A DNA stretch of 64,000 nt, taken from positions 218,325 through 282,324 of the forward strand of contig NZ_JBNXUM010000007.1 in assembly GCF_050563545.1 (NCBI RefSeq). Direction: 5' to 3'. The translations under genes were made by a program, and so were the position numbers. The notes under the pieces were generated by a model, which made no database searches, had not been told where the DNA came from, and saw only the letters and a program-made list of their open reading frames with translations. This document shows, one piece after another, positions 1 to 8,571 of this stretch. This DNA comes from Falsiroseomonas sp050563545 (GTDB lineage Bacteria; Pseudomonadota; Alphaproteobacteria; Acetobacterales; Acetobacteraceae). Position 1 is the stretch's first letter; each line of letters begins with the position of its first letter.

Positions 1-537
1 TGCTGTAGCCGCGGTCGGCGACGACCCAGACTGGCACGCCGGGTAGGCGGGCGAGCAGCGGCACGGCGTGGGGCAGTTCGTGCGCCTGACCTGGCGCGAG
101 GGCGAAGGCGATGGCCCGTCCCGCGCTGTCGGCGATCACGCTGGCCTTGGTGCCATAGCCGCCACGAGAGCGGCCAAGCGCCTCACCAGGAGTTCGCTGC
201 GCCAAGTCGGCGTCTTTTTGGTCGCCCCGGCCGCCTTCTGGTGGGCGCGGATAGACGTGCCGTCGAGGAAGGCCATGCCGAGCTGGACGCCACGCTCCTG
301 CGCCATGGCGAGCAGGCGCTCCCAGACACCAAGGCGAGACCAGCGAATGAAGGTCTGCGCAGCCATCCACCAGGGCCCGTATTCCTCGGGCAGCGAGCGC
401 CACTTCGCCCCATTGGCGTGCCGCCAGAAGATCGCTGAGATCGTCCGCCGAAGATTGCGTGGCGGCACCTTCGCATGCGGCCGACAGGCCTCGACCAGCG
501 GCTCCAGCATCGCCCACTCCGCGTCCGTCAGCGCCAT
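1..537 (-). CDS. IS5-family transposase, frameshifted, 3' part outside window
   Basis: DDE transposase that cuts and pastes its own element. The first frame starts at ATG 537 (MALTDAEW) and runs through an IS5-like N-terminal helical region and the first catalytic Asp (MAFLDGTSIRAH). It stops soon after a run of five A residues (T5 on the plus strand, 215-219). In the -1 frame the protein continues as a normal transposase (RGGYGTKASVIADSAGRA) to VADRGYS, which holds the second catalytic Asp, and then leaves the window. This two-frame arrangement is typical of IS5-group elements that make the full enzyme by programmed -1 slippage. The A5 run is short for a slippery site, so a decayed copy is possible. 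An upstream in-frame start at 564 is less likely because family members begin near MALTDAEW. Confidence 0.8.
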
Positions 538-606
538 CGCTGCCCCCCCCGCAAAGGCAGCCAAACGCCAACCACCTTCAAGCGTTCAGGCGCTAACAGG
601 CACTAG
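1..606 (-). mobile_element. IS5-type insertion sequence, transposase-proximal part
   Basis: The window opens inside an insertion sequence whose transposase reads leftward off the edge. The 5' end of the element should lie just upstream of the start codon, and the gene-like sequence gives out around position 605. Only one end is inside the window, so no inverted-repeat pair or target duplication can be confirmed and the right boundary is approximate. The family assignment rests on the two-frame transposase described in the next entry. Confidence 0.6.
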
Positions 607-809
607 GCCTGCCTAATGCGAATGCATTGAGACATCACTCCGTCAAAGTAAGGGGTCTGACACCGGCCGAATGTTTGGCCCCGCGCGATGCGTGGCGCCT
701 GAGGCTTCCAAGTTGAAAGGCATTCAAGTCGCCTTTGCTCTGCGTGCGATGGCTGACGGCATTCAAAACGATCATTCTCCGACCGCCAACTCGGAGAGGC
801 CGCCTCGAA

Positions 810-1073
810 ATGCTGACGATGCTCATTGCAGTTGCCAGGGCCCTCCTGGGTATCGGCACAATCGCAACCGTTGCGATCTGCATGGGCGTCGGCGGCGTGG
901 CAGCTCAAGAGGCGCGCATCGATGTCTCGTTCGGTGCGGTACTTGGCGCACTTATCGGCCTGGTGCTGGCCAGCATCACGTTTGGCATCGCCGCCGCAAT
1001 ATTCGACATCCAACGGCGGACCCGACGAATGCTGGAAATCGCAGAGCGCAACGCGCGCCAGCCTCAGTATTAG
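810..1073 (+). CDS. small two-helix membrane protein
   Basis: An 87-residue protein of unknown function. It has two hydrophobic stretches, at about residues 5-28 and 36-60, each long enough to span the membrane, and ends in a short charged tail (RRTRRMLEIAERNARQ) that probably lies in the cytoplasm. An in-frame start at 735 would add 25 residues of arginine-rich sequence with no helix character, so ATG 810 is preferred; no strong ribosome binding site decides it. The gene stands alone between the insertion sequence and the broken binding-protein gene. I do not recognise the family. The hydrophobic pattern is the only support, so it could be a chance reading frame. Confidence 0.5.
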   Translation: MLTMLIAVARALLGIGTIATVAICMGVGGVAAQEARIDVSFGAVLGALIGLVLASITFGIAAAIFDIQRRTRRMLEIAERNARQPQY

Positions 1074-1152
1074 GCGGTCCGCCGACCCACCAAGAACGCA
1101 CTCGGCTTCGTAGCTCTTCAGGGTCCACCGCGAGCGCATCGGCGCAATCAGA

Positions 1153-1836
1153 TCACTGAAATCGTTCGATGCCTCTGGCGCGGAGGGGTGCGTCGTTCTC
1201 CGGACTCGCGAGAAAGCCGATGAGCTCCAGGCCGCCTTCGATGTTGTCCGCCGAGGTGCTGAGCGCGACCGCGAAGTCGACCTAGCTTTGCAGTCCGACA
1301 CGGAACATCCCGGCAAGCTCCGCGCCCGACGCGGCTGCCATGATCGTCGTCACAGGAACCACACCGAGCTCGGCCTCGCCCCTGGCAACGACCTGACCTG
1401 TCTCGCCACCGCCGACCGACCTCAGCTTAGGGGCGACATCCTCCAGGATGCCGAGGCGTGCCAGCAGAGCGGTGAAGTGCGCGCCACTCGATCCCTCGCC
1501 CGCGTAGGCGACGGATTGCGCGCCCAGCAGCGCGCGCCGGAATGCCTCCACAGTGCCGAGCTCCGGCTTCCGTGCGCCTGCCCGGACTGCGACGCCCAAC
1601 CCTGCCCGACCCAGTAACCGCTGGCTGCCAGCGACGACTTTCCCTGCCCGGATCAGGTCATCGACCATGTCGGCGTTGATCACCACCACATCGAACTGCT
1701 CGCCGCCTTTGACACGCGTCCGGACGGCAGGATTCAGGTCGAAAGCCGCGACCGCCACACGGCCGGTCTGTCGCTCGAATGCGGGAAGCAGTTCGAGCAC
1801 GGCTGCCCTGACCGCGACGGCGCTGAGCACCTTCAC
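1153..1836 (-). pseudogene. ModA-like substrate-binding protein with in-frame amber
   Basis: Reads as a family-1 (ModA-like) solute-binding protein: KVLSAVAVRAAVLELLPAFE at the N-terminus, FDVVVINADMVDDLI in the middle, VAYAGEGSSGAHF, then GGGETGQVVARGEAELGV. An amber codon (TAG, 1284-1282) interrupts it. The same frame then continues with a perfectly good family C-terminus (LELIGFLASPENDAPLRARG) to a TGA at 1155-1153, so the lesion is a single nonsense codon rather than a frameshift. The likely start is GTG 1836, giving a protein with no export signal; such leaderless ModA-like proteins are common in proteobacteria. No permease or ATPase gene is adjacent, so it is an orphan. It lies 28 bp after the CpXC-zincin gene on the same strand. 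It is probably inactive unless the amber is suppressed or is a sequencing error. Confidence 0.7.
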
Positions 1837-1864
1837 GCCTGTAGAATTTCGTTCAGGAAGAGCT

Positions 1865-3700
1865 TCACTGGCGACCAGGCTTACGGCGGCGGGGGCGGAC
1901 GATTGTCTCGTGCGGTTCGGGTGGACGCAGTGGTGCAGGCATCGGAGCTCCGATCTGGGGCGCGCCGATTTCACTGTCGAACCACTGCGCCACATCGTTG
2001 GGAATCGCACCACGCTGAGGGTCGTCTAGATCGTAATAAAGTGCGTAGAGTTCGGCGAAGAACTCGAAATGCGACATCGCCGCGTAATTGCTCGGCATGC
2101 GCTCTATAAGGTCCAGTGTGTCCGTGTCGACGGCGATGAGCGTGGCATACCAGTAATTCAGGAAGAAGGCCTTGCCGCCAAATCGATACCACGTCCGGAC
2201 GTTCTGGTACCAATAGGCCCCAGTCTTTTGGTACGCCAGCCGCGGCCCGAACTCCGGCCCGTTCCAAGGGTGCCCGGAAGGCAGCGATGGCGTTCCGGCC
2301 GGTTCCCAGCGCTGGCCACTGCCCAGCGCGAGCCCCAACGCCGCACGTACTTCCGCGCGCTGGCTCATTGGCATGTTGCCCCAGCCGCCCATAAGGCTGA
2401 CCCAAGCGTCAACCCCGGCGTTCGTCCGTTCGAAGGTTTGCCATCCGAACTTGCTGGCTAGCCATGGATTCACGCGCGCTTTGTTCTGCTCGTGCACCGC
2501 GTGGCCCACCTCGTGACGGACTACGTCTTCGAAGCGCTCGCGCGTCTGCAGTTCCGCGGAGCCAATGCTGATTATGCTGGCGGTGGGGTCGTAGAGCCCG
2601 CCATCAGCACCCACATCAAGCCTGATTTCTTGTATGCGCGTGTTGCCTTCGACGTTCGAGTCCGGCAGGTCTTTAAGCAGCGTCCAAAGGGTGGCCAGAT
2701 CCTGAGGCGCCGCCGCCACGGTCCAGTCGTCCTCAAGAGCGAAGCCGAAGCGGAGTTCGAAGAGGTTATCCTCAAGCCTCTGATCGTTGTGCGCCTGAGC
2801 GTAGTCGAACAGCACCTTCACGTCTTGCTTTGCCCAGCTGGGTAAGTGCTGGCCGCGCGGTAGCCCCTGCAGCATTGCCATGAACTCTGTCGAGTTTGTA
2901 TCGATGGTCTCATCGGCAGTTGCGCTGATGCTATAGCGGCGAAGCAGATCAAGGGCGCTCGGCTGCGGCGACCATCGCCACAGGTTCACCCAGTGGTCGC
3001 TTGCGCCAAAGACGTCGGCGGTGCCGTGAGCCTTGCGCGACCATGCGCGAAGTGCGCTTGCGCCCGGCCCGCGTGCAGCTTTAGGCACTGCATCCACGCC
3101 ACCGGCGTGCAGAGACGCATCTTTGGTCATGAGCGGCTCGGCGATCCTTCGCGGGAGGCCGAGTGCGAACTGACCCGGGCTGTGCTCGTAGGCTGCCCGG
3201 AAATGCAACTCTGTGTCGTCCACTGCCATGAGTGTGAGCCGAAGTCGTGCCCTTCGCAGGAGTACCGGATGGTCCGCGACCAATAGCACTTTCAGCAGTT
3301 CAACTTCGCGATCATCCAGGCCGTGGTCTTGAGCAACAAGCTTCTCTCGTAGTTCGTCGAGGCCATATAGAACGCGAAGCGAGAGACTGCGGGTAGCAAC
3401 GATTGCCTCCGGCATGAAAGAGGCGGCCCGGTCCAGTTCCTTCGAGTCGGCTTTCCACCGATGCCGCTCGCCGTGCGGCAGGATCTTGAACAGAGCACGA
3501 CGGCCAAGATCTGTGTAGTAGAATGGCTTCTCGATTGTCAGCTTAGTCCCGCAGGCGACGCAGGCCGTGCGGTGCAACTCGCCGCTTAGAACCTGGTCAC
3601 GAATTTGCGGTGCGCGATCGACATTTACGCTGTCAGCGAGAAGCACATTGACAGGTGTACCGCAGGCGCAGCGAACAACATGTGGATGGAAAACTGCCAT
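1865..3700 (-). CDS. CpXC-domain protein with C-terminal zincin metallopeptidase
   Basis: A 611-residue protein in two parts. The N-terminal half looks like a CpXC domain: a Cys-Ala-Cys pair at residues 11-13 and a second pair at 47 and 50, spaced to bind a metal, followed by the family's alpha-beta body. The C-terminal part carries HEVGH at 396-400, the zinc-binding helix of gluzincin-type peptidases, and a candidate third ligand Glu about 150 residues on (EFFAELYALYY, Glu near 550), as in lethal-factor-like zincins. No signal peptide is visible, so unlike the neighbouring proteases it should be cytoplasmic. It follows the lipoprotein gene at 3953-5539 on the same strand after about 250 bp. 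Substrate unknown. Zinc binding is well supported by motif; peptidase activity is inferred. Confidence 0.75.
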   Translation of the reverse strand: MAVFHPHVVRCACGTPVNVLLADSVNVDRAPQIRDQVLSGELHRTACVACGTKLTIEKPFYYTDLGRRALFKILPHGERHRWKADSKELDRAASFMPEAIVATRSLSLRVLYGLDELREKLVAQDHGLDDREVELLKVLLVADHPVLLRRARLRLTLMAVDDTELHFRAAYEHSPGQFALGLPRRIAEPLMTKDASLHAGGVDAVPKAARGPGASALRAWSRKAHGTADVFGASDHWVNLWRWSPQPSALDLLRRYSISATADETIDTNSTEFMAMLQGLPRGQHLPSWAKQDVKVLFDYAQAHNDQRLEDNLFELRFGFALEDDWTVAAAPQDLATLWTLLKDLPDSNVEGNTRIQEIRLDVGADGGLYDPTASIISIGSAELQTRERFEDVVRHEVGHAVHEQNKARVNPWLASKFGWQTFERTNAGVDAWVSLMGGWGNMPMSQRAEVRAALGLALGSGQRWEPAGTPSLPSGHPWNGPEFGPRLAYQKTGAYWYQNVRTWYRFGGKAFFLNYWYATLIAVDTDTLDLIERMPSNYAAMSHFEFFAELYALYYDLDDPQRGAIPNDVAQWFDSEIGAPQIGAPMPAPLRPPEPHETIVRPRRRKPGRQ

Positions 3701-3952
3701 AAGCTGACCCCTTTCTGTTGCGATTTCGAACCTTTTTCAGCTGCAGCGGTCATAGTGCGCATCAGGCGGCGCGAGCCACTGCGTTGACAGTGCGCTAGGT
3801 CGTCACTACCGACGCCTCTTCGGCGGGCAGCGGCCAGCCCCTCCGCGGGATTCTTGTTCTGGCCGGAAGGGGTGCCGGTTCGATTGATGCGGGGTTGTAA
3901 CGCGGACTAATTAGATGACCGCAGCGTCGTTCGTCCTGACTGTCGCGATACG

Positions 3953-5539
3953 TTAGGGACTGGCGCCGACGGCCGGTGTCGCTGCCAAACGGGCCGTCGC
4001 CTCCCTCAGAGCGAGTTCCGCTTCTATGTTGGCACGTTCGGCGTTCTTGAGCGTCGTATCGGCGTCGAGGAGTCTGCGCCTGCGCTCATTGGCGTCGTCG
4101 GGTGACGTCGCCAGGGCCCTTTGCGCCGTCTGGAGCTCCTGTGTCGCCAAAAGTACGTCGCGCTGGGCGCGGAGCCGAGCAGCGCGTTGCTCCAGGCCGA
4201 AGTTGCGGGCACTAGCGGCATCCTGGACGGCACCCGGTCCCATCGCGGCTATGCGTGCGGCGGTTGAGCTGGCGCGCTCCGCCCGGCTTGCAAGCTCTCC
4301 GTAGCTTGCTTCCAGTAGGGTTCCGTCTTCAGAAAACTTCGCAGAAAGCGCGTTCTGCTGAAACGCCCTGTTCGTGAAAGGCAACACCATGAGCTGCCCC
4401 ATCTGGGGCACCGGGCCAGCAGATTGGCGTCGCCGCCGACCGGCAACATTCGCCTCAAGAATACCATTGACCGGCGAGCGATAGCGTATCCCGAGGTCTG
4501 GCGAGGAAGTCGCCTGGTCGGTGGCCGGATTAGACGCCTGGTTATCCGTGTCCCGAAGGAGCGTAAGATCGACATCAAAAGCTTCAGACGACAGCTTTGA
4601 TCCCCACTGAATGAGAACATCCGCGGGAGGGGCCACATTCTGGATCGTTCCGCTAAACACCCCACCGTTCGGCGGCCAGAGGAAGGGCCTTGAAGAATTG
4701 GTGACCTTTTCCAGAGCGAACACATGCGCCGCACTCGCTCGCTCCTGGGCAATTCTCGCGTCGGCGAGGGCTCGTGCCGCAGCGATCAACGCTCGCTGAG
4801 TTGACCCGTCGGCCCTGGCCCCAACGAGTGCGGCGGCATCTCGGACAGCCGTCCAACGGCTAGTCGCTTCTTCCAGCCGCACAGCAGCGGCGTTGAGGGC
4901 CGCATCCGAACGTTCTACTTCTCGAAGACCCCTTATGGCCTCGCTAGTGCACGTACCCAGTTCATCGTCAGTTCCGCGGTCCGTCCGTCGCATCGACCTG
5001 CCTAGTGGCGGCGACGGCACCCCCCCGGCAGCCCGGGCGATAGTGATTCCGATCTGCAGGGCTGCGGTAGCCGTGTTGACGAGAACGGCCTCGGTCCGGT
5101 CGTCCGACGCCGCGCCGACAGAACTCAGCATTCCGTTCGGGTGCCACTCGATCGAGAGGTTGGACGTTTTGAAGGCATTCGACAGGCTTGTGTGGTCGAT
5201 GACGTACCGTTGTGCGGGATCGGGCCGGAACCGAGGGGTAGCACTAACGGTCGTGTCGATTTGCGGCCCGGTCGAGCAATCGCTGAGGCGATGAATCAAC
5301 ACGATCTCATATTGGACGAATGGAAGACTGTACTCCCAACCCGTCCTGGGACGCGTCGGATCGCCGAGCGCCGCTGGTAACTGATTGACCTCCAGGGTCG
5401 TGCTACACGCGGCAAGTAGACCGCAAACCGCCACCGTCGCCCAGGCATCGCGAACCGTACGCAGCTTTGGACGCGCTACAGAAGCTACAGTTGGCGCCGT
5501 GCGAGAGTCGGGTCGTGTGGGATGGAGGAGACCGCTCAT
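3953..5539 (-). CDS. lipoprotein with C-terminal coiled coil, unknown function
   Basis: A 528-residue protein that I do not recognise. The start is fixed by translational coupling: ATG 5539-5537 overlaps the TGA of the trypsin-like gene (ATGA). A hydrophobic stretch ending in the lipobox LLAAC comes about 45 residues in, so the mature protein should be lipid-anchored at the outer face of the inner membrane or in the outer membrane. The last ~170 residues are rich in Ala, Arg, Glu and Gln with heptad-like spacing (AARLRAQRDVLLATQELQTA), pointing to a coiled coil. The middle has a beta-rich look with no motif I can name. It is the third gene of an overlapping operon after a caspase-like and a trypsin-like protease, which makes it a candidate substrate, anchor or inhibitor of them. 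An upstream in-frame start at 5614 lies inside the trypsin gene and is rejected. Confidence 0.75.
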   Translation of the reverse strand: MSGLLHPTRPDSRTAPTVASVARPKLRTVRDAWATVAVCGLLAACSTTLEVNQLPAALGDPTRPRTGWEYSLPFVQYEIVLIHRLSDCSTGPQIDTTVSATPRFRPDPAQRYVIDHTSLSNAFKTSNLSIEWHPNGMLSSVGAASDDRTEAVLVNTATAALQIGITIARAAGGVPSPPLGRSMRRTDRGTDDELGTCTSEAIRGLREVERSDAALNAAAVRLEEATSRWTAVRDAAALVGARADGSTQRALIAAARALADARIAQERASAAHVFALEKVTNSSRPFLWPPNGGVFSGTIQNVAPPADVLIQWGSKLSSEAFDVDLTLLRDTDNQASNPATDQATSSPDLGIRYRSPVNGILEANVAGRRRRQSAGPVPQMGQLMVLPFTNRAFQQNALSAKFSEDGTLLEASYGELASRAERASSTAARIAAMGPGAVQDAASARNFGLEQRAARLRAQRDVLLATQELQTAQRALATSPDDANERRRRLLDADTTLKNAERANIEAELALREATARLAATPAVGASP

Positions 5540-6564
5540 CGCATGTTTTCCGCGATCCAGCGTTCGAACGAGGTCACCTGTGTATAGATGCCGTATTTCC
5601 AGGCGCGGCCGCATCCTTCACCCCAGCTCACGACACCGACCAGTCGGCGTTCAGATCCGACCGCAATGGTCAGCGGTCCGCCGCTATCGCCCTGACAGGA
5701 GTCCCTACCGCCCCTGTTCGATCCTGCGCAAAGCATGCCGGGGGAAATCCGTCCTCTGTAGCTCCTGTTGTCGTTACAAGTGGCGAGCGAGACGAACGGC
5801 ACCGTCACAGTGCGTAGGTTCCAGACCGTGTCTCCACCCTCTGCCGTTGCGCCCCATCCGGTAGTGCGCAGCTGGGTTGAAGCGTCTTCGTTCTGCCCCT
5901 CCTGGAGAAGTGCTGCCTCGTTCGCGGTACTGACCAGTTGAATAGGCGTCCCGGGAGCGGCGCGCTCAAGCAGCAGGAGGGCCACGTCATTGCCGAGCGG
6001 AGCGGATACGTATGACGCATGACGCACGATCCGGCTAACGCGGAGGCGCTGTCCGCCGGACCTGATATTATCGGTGCCCGCGAGAACCTCGACATCGGCC
6101 GTCGTGGTATCTCGATCGACGCAGTGCGCAGCAGTAAGAACCCATGTTTGCGCGATGAGGCTGCCGCCGCAGAACGGGACATTTCTCGTCTCGCTTGCAA
6201 CAAGCAGTGCCACCTGCCATGGGTTAGCACCTGAGGGAGCAACCTCGCCCCCGATAATCTTTCCACTGCCCTGTCCAGCAGGCCGGATCTGTCCGTTAAC
6301 GACGGGAGGCAGGTCGCGTGTGGCGCGAAGAGAGTTCCAGAAAGGCTCTGATCCGCGTGCTGGCAGGAGCGGCACATCGGTAAAGCGGCGCAGCGCCTCA
6401 AGTGCGTCGACCTGCTCGCTGCGCAAACGTTCCTGGGCCTGCTGCGCCTTCGCGAGTGGAGCGATCAGTAGGAGGCCTGCGGCAAACAGAGCGGCGCAAA
6501 ACGTTTGCGAAGGGCGTTGGCGAACGGATCGCGCACTGCTGTGGCTCGGTGAAACGTACGTCAT
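5536..6564 (-). CDS. secreted trypsin-like serine protease (S1 family)
   Basis: A 342-residue chymotrypsin-fold protease. A signal peptide occupies about residues 18-40 (LFAAGLLLIAPLAKA). A pro-region of some 60 residues follows, and the mature enzyme should begin at IIGG (103-106), preceded by Lys102, the classic zymogen cleavage point. The catalytic triad is complete: His147 in TAAHC, Asp193 in GNDVALL, Ser294 in GDSGGP. Asp288, six residues before the serine, predicts cleavage after Arg or Lys. The start ATG (6564-6562) overlaps the stop of the caspase-like gene, and its own stop overlaps the start of the lipoprotein gene, so all three are translationally coupled. It should act outside the cytoplasm. 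Activity is near certain from motifs; its target is unknown. Confidence 0.95.
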   Translation of the reverse strand: MTYVSPSHSSARSVRQRPSQTFCAALFAAGLLLIAPLAKAQQAQERLRSEQVDALEALRRFTDVPLLPARGSEPFWNSLRATRDLPPVVNGQIRPAGQGSGKIIGGEVAPSGANPWQVALLVASETRNVPFCGGSLIAQTWVLTAAHCVDRDTTTADVEVLAGTDNIRSGGQRLRVSRIVRHASYVSAPLGNDVALLLLERAAPGTPIQLVSTANEAALLQEGQNEDASTQLRTTGWGATAEGGDTVWNLRTVTVPFVSLATCNDNRSYRGRISPGMLCAGSNRGGRDSCQGDSGGPLTIAVGSERRLVGVVSWGEGCGRAWKYGIYTQVTSFERWIAENMR

Positions 6565-8225
6565 CGTCGCGTGATCTCCTCGATGCTCAGAGTGATTTCG
6601 GAAGCGGAGCCTGGCTCCTCCGGGAGATCGACCTGAATCCTCGTCTGGGGCATTCCAGCGTCGAGAGCGAGCTTCTGCAGTGAGAGTGCTCGGGCGAACG
6701 CCAGTTGTCGTTCGACCCGAAGATTGCCGCCGGGAGCAGGGGGGGCGACGATGCGAACCTGCTGGCTGGGCGATCGCCTCGTCTGCTCCAAGAGAGGGCG
6801 GACCAGGACTACTCCCTCGACGGGCACCTCAATGCCCTCGCGCGGAAACCGCACAGTGGTAGAAGCGACATTCGTCCTCGAACGCTCCGTGACCCGAACG
6901 CCCTCAACGAAGCCGTTCCGCCCATCCGGCAATCGGACCCGCGCCCAGCCGGTCGTCCCGGCCTGAGGCAGCCCTGTCACATCAAGCGGCGTCACAGGAG
7001 CGACCTCGGCGACTACGGGCGAGCGGCGGTCCATGTCCGCGAAGACGGAGGTGAGTTGGTTCGGCAGAGCCTCTAGAATTCGCACGCTTGCCGGAGTCCG
7101 TGGATTGACGCCCCCCCGCTGGAAAGCTGCAACGGAAGCTTCCTGGCCTGAGACGATGTCCTGGATTCGGCTACGCGAGAGCGCACCTTCGAGTTCGATA
7201 ACCCTGGTCGCCTCCGCGAGGGCGCCCGAGTTTACGGCCGGACCGGGCACTGCCGCATTCTGCGCGAGCCAGGCTCGTGCATCTGGTACATGCTTACCAC
7301 CTGGCCAGTTGCGGATGAACTTTAGGACGCTGGATCGGCTCGGCGCTTGCACAAGGCTGCCCCAGACCGCCTCTTCGAGAGCGATCGCTTTCGCTCCCGG
7401 GTTCAAGTAGACCGCTCCCAGAAGCGACGTTGATTCCCAAGGCTGCTGTACCTGTCCCGTGTCGTCGAGGACGTCTGCCCGCACGATGCGGAACAGGTCG
7501 CCGATCTCAGTGTCGGCTGCTGGAATGGCTCGTAGGAGGTGGTGCGTATAGATGCTGTTCCGCAAGTTGCTGTTGCCAGTCCATGCGACGTCTCCCCGCT
7601 TCGTCGCGTAAGCGATGAGCGTCGCCGGTGGCGCGTTCGTCCCATACAATCCGCGCTGCTGACTGGACCCCTTTGTATCGCCGTTGCGAGAGATTATGGC
7701 GGTCGCGCGGCATGCATCCAGCACCATCAATACTGTGGCGGGCTGCTTTGCGCCGATTGTCTCCATGATCCACCGAACCATGACATTGTCCCGCTCCAAG
7801 CGGGCGGCATTGTCAAATCGGCTGTCTACGGGAACGAGGTAATCGTCGTTGTCGTGCTGAAAGCCGTGCCCCGAAAAATAGAATACGACGACATCATCTT
7901 GGCGCACACGATCCGATAGGTCGATGACAGCACTGGTGAAGTCGTGCCCCTTCAAATCAGTCTGAATATCAACGTTGAATCGCAAGTCGCCGAATGCCGC
8001 GCCCATGTCCTGTGCGTCGACGGGCGACTTTGGCAGTTTGTCCAGCCGCTGGTCACCGTATTCGCCGTTCCCGATACCGAGAAACCATCGTCTGACGGCG
8101 GTGTCCGCAGCGCCGCTGCTTGACACCACCGCGCGCGACAGATCCTGCGCACCAGTCACGTGGGCGCCGACCAAAGTCGCAACCGTACCGCATAGCGCGG
8201 CACGCCGGGTTAGGACCGCACGCAT
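6561..8225 (-). CDS. exported caspase-like protease (peptidase C14)
   Basis: A 554-residue metacaspase/caspase-type protein. The fold is recognised from the p20-like core: GIGNGEYGDQRLDKL, then the catalytic His in FSGHG (His120) and the catalytic Cys in LDACR (Cys172), with intact surroundings. The N-terminus has twin arginines (LTRRAALCG) and a hydrophobic run ending around AHVTGAQ, so it should be exported, possibly by Tat. The ~270 residues after the protease domain have an SH3-like stretch (GWARVRLPDGRNGFVEGVRV), common as a cell-wall or ligand-binding module in secreted proteins. First gene of the minus-strand operon caspase, trypsin, lipoprotein. Most bacterial caspases in defence act in the cytoplasm, so export here is unusual. 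Substrate unknown; the pro-region of the neighbouring trypsin is one candidate. Confidence 0.92.
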   Translation of the reverse strand: MRAVLTRRAALCGTVATLVGAHVTGAQDLSRAVVSSSGAADTAVRRWFLGIGNGEYGDQRLDKLPKSPVDAQDMGAAFGDLRFNVDIQTDLKGHDFTSAVIDLSDRVRQDDVVVFYFSGHGFQHDNDDYLVPVDSRFDNAARLERDNVMVRWIMETIGAKQPATVLMVLDACRATAIISRNGDTKGSSQQRGLYGTNAPPATLIAYATKRGDVAWTGNSNLRNSIYTHHLLRAIPAADTEIGDLFRIVRADVLDDTGQVQQPWESTSLLGAVYLNPGAKAIALEEAVWGSLVQAPSRSSVLKFIRNWPGGKHVPDARAWLAQNAAVPGPAVNSGALAEATRVIELEGALSRSRIQDIVSGQEASVAAFQRGGVNPRTPASVRILEALPNQLTSVFADMDRRSPVVAEVAPVTPLDVTGLPQAGTTGWARVRLPDGRNGFVEGVRVTERSRTNVASTTVRFPREGIEVPVEGVVLVRPLLEQTRRSPSQQVRIVAPPAPGGNLRVERQLAFARALSLQKLALDAGMPQTRIQVDLPEEPGSASEITLSIEEITRR

Positions 8226-8571
8226 CTATTACTGCGCCCCCCAACAAGGTCGTCCATTTCGTATCCGGCTTGGATATGATGCACAGTGGCAATTACGATG
8301 CAACTGTCCTTTTTTGGCAAACCCTGATTCGCGCCGAACATGGACGCGTGCTGGGCCAGCGGCGTTACTGACACACCAAGGACAATGCGCTGCCCCAATG
8401 GTCGCGCAGCATGTGGCGCTTCGCCGTTGGCTTTCAGAAATTAAGCTCCATCGGGCGTCGGCAGCTTGCACCGTACTTTGCTGGAATTAGCACCAAATCG
8501 GCTACAAAGATTTTGCCCTTGGCTACTTTTGTCCGGATATCATAACGTGTTCGGGGCAGACAGTGTGAGCC
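8226..8571. promoter_or_regulatory. divergent intergenic region between caspase and amidohydrolase genes
   Basis: A 346-bp gap between two genes pointing away from each other, so it should carry promoters for both. On the plus strand TTGGCT near 8520 and CATAAC near 8542, about 16 bp apart, form a weak candidate promoter for the amidohydrolase gene. No clear operator, riboswitch or terminator was seen, and none of the short reading frames in it look like protein. Confidence 0.4.

Noticed and set aside
603..1316. Minus-strand frame of 237 codons
   Set aside because: Crosses the small membrane-protein gene antisense and the tail of the ModA-like pseudogene in the wrong frame; Arg/Ser/Cys-rich noise.
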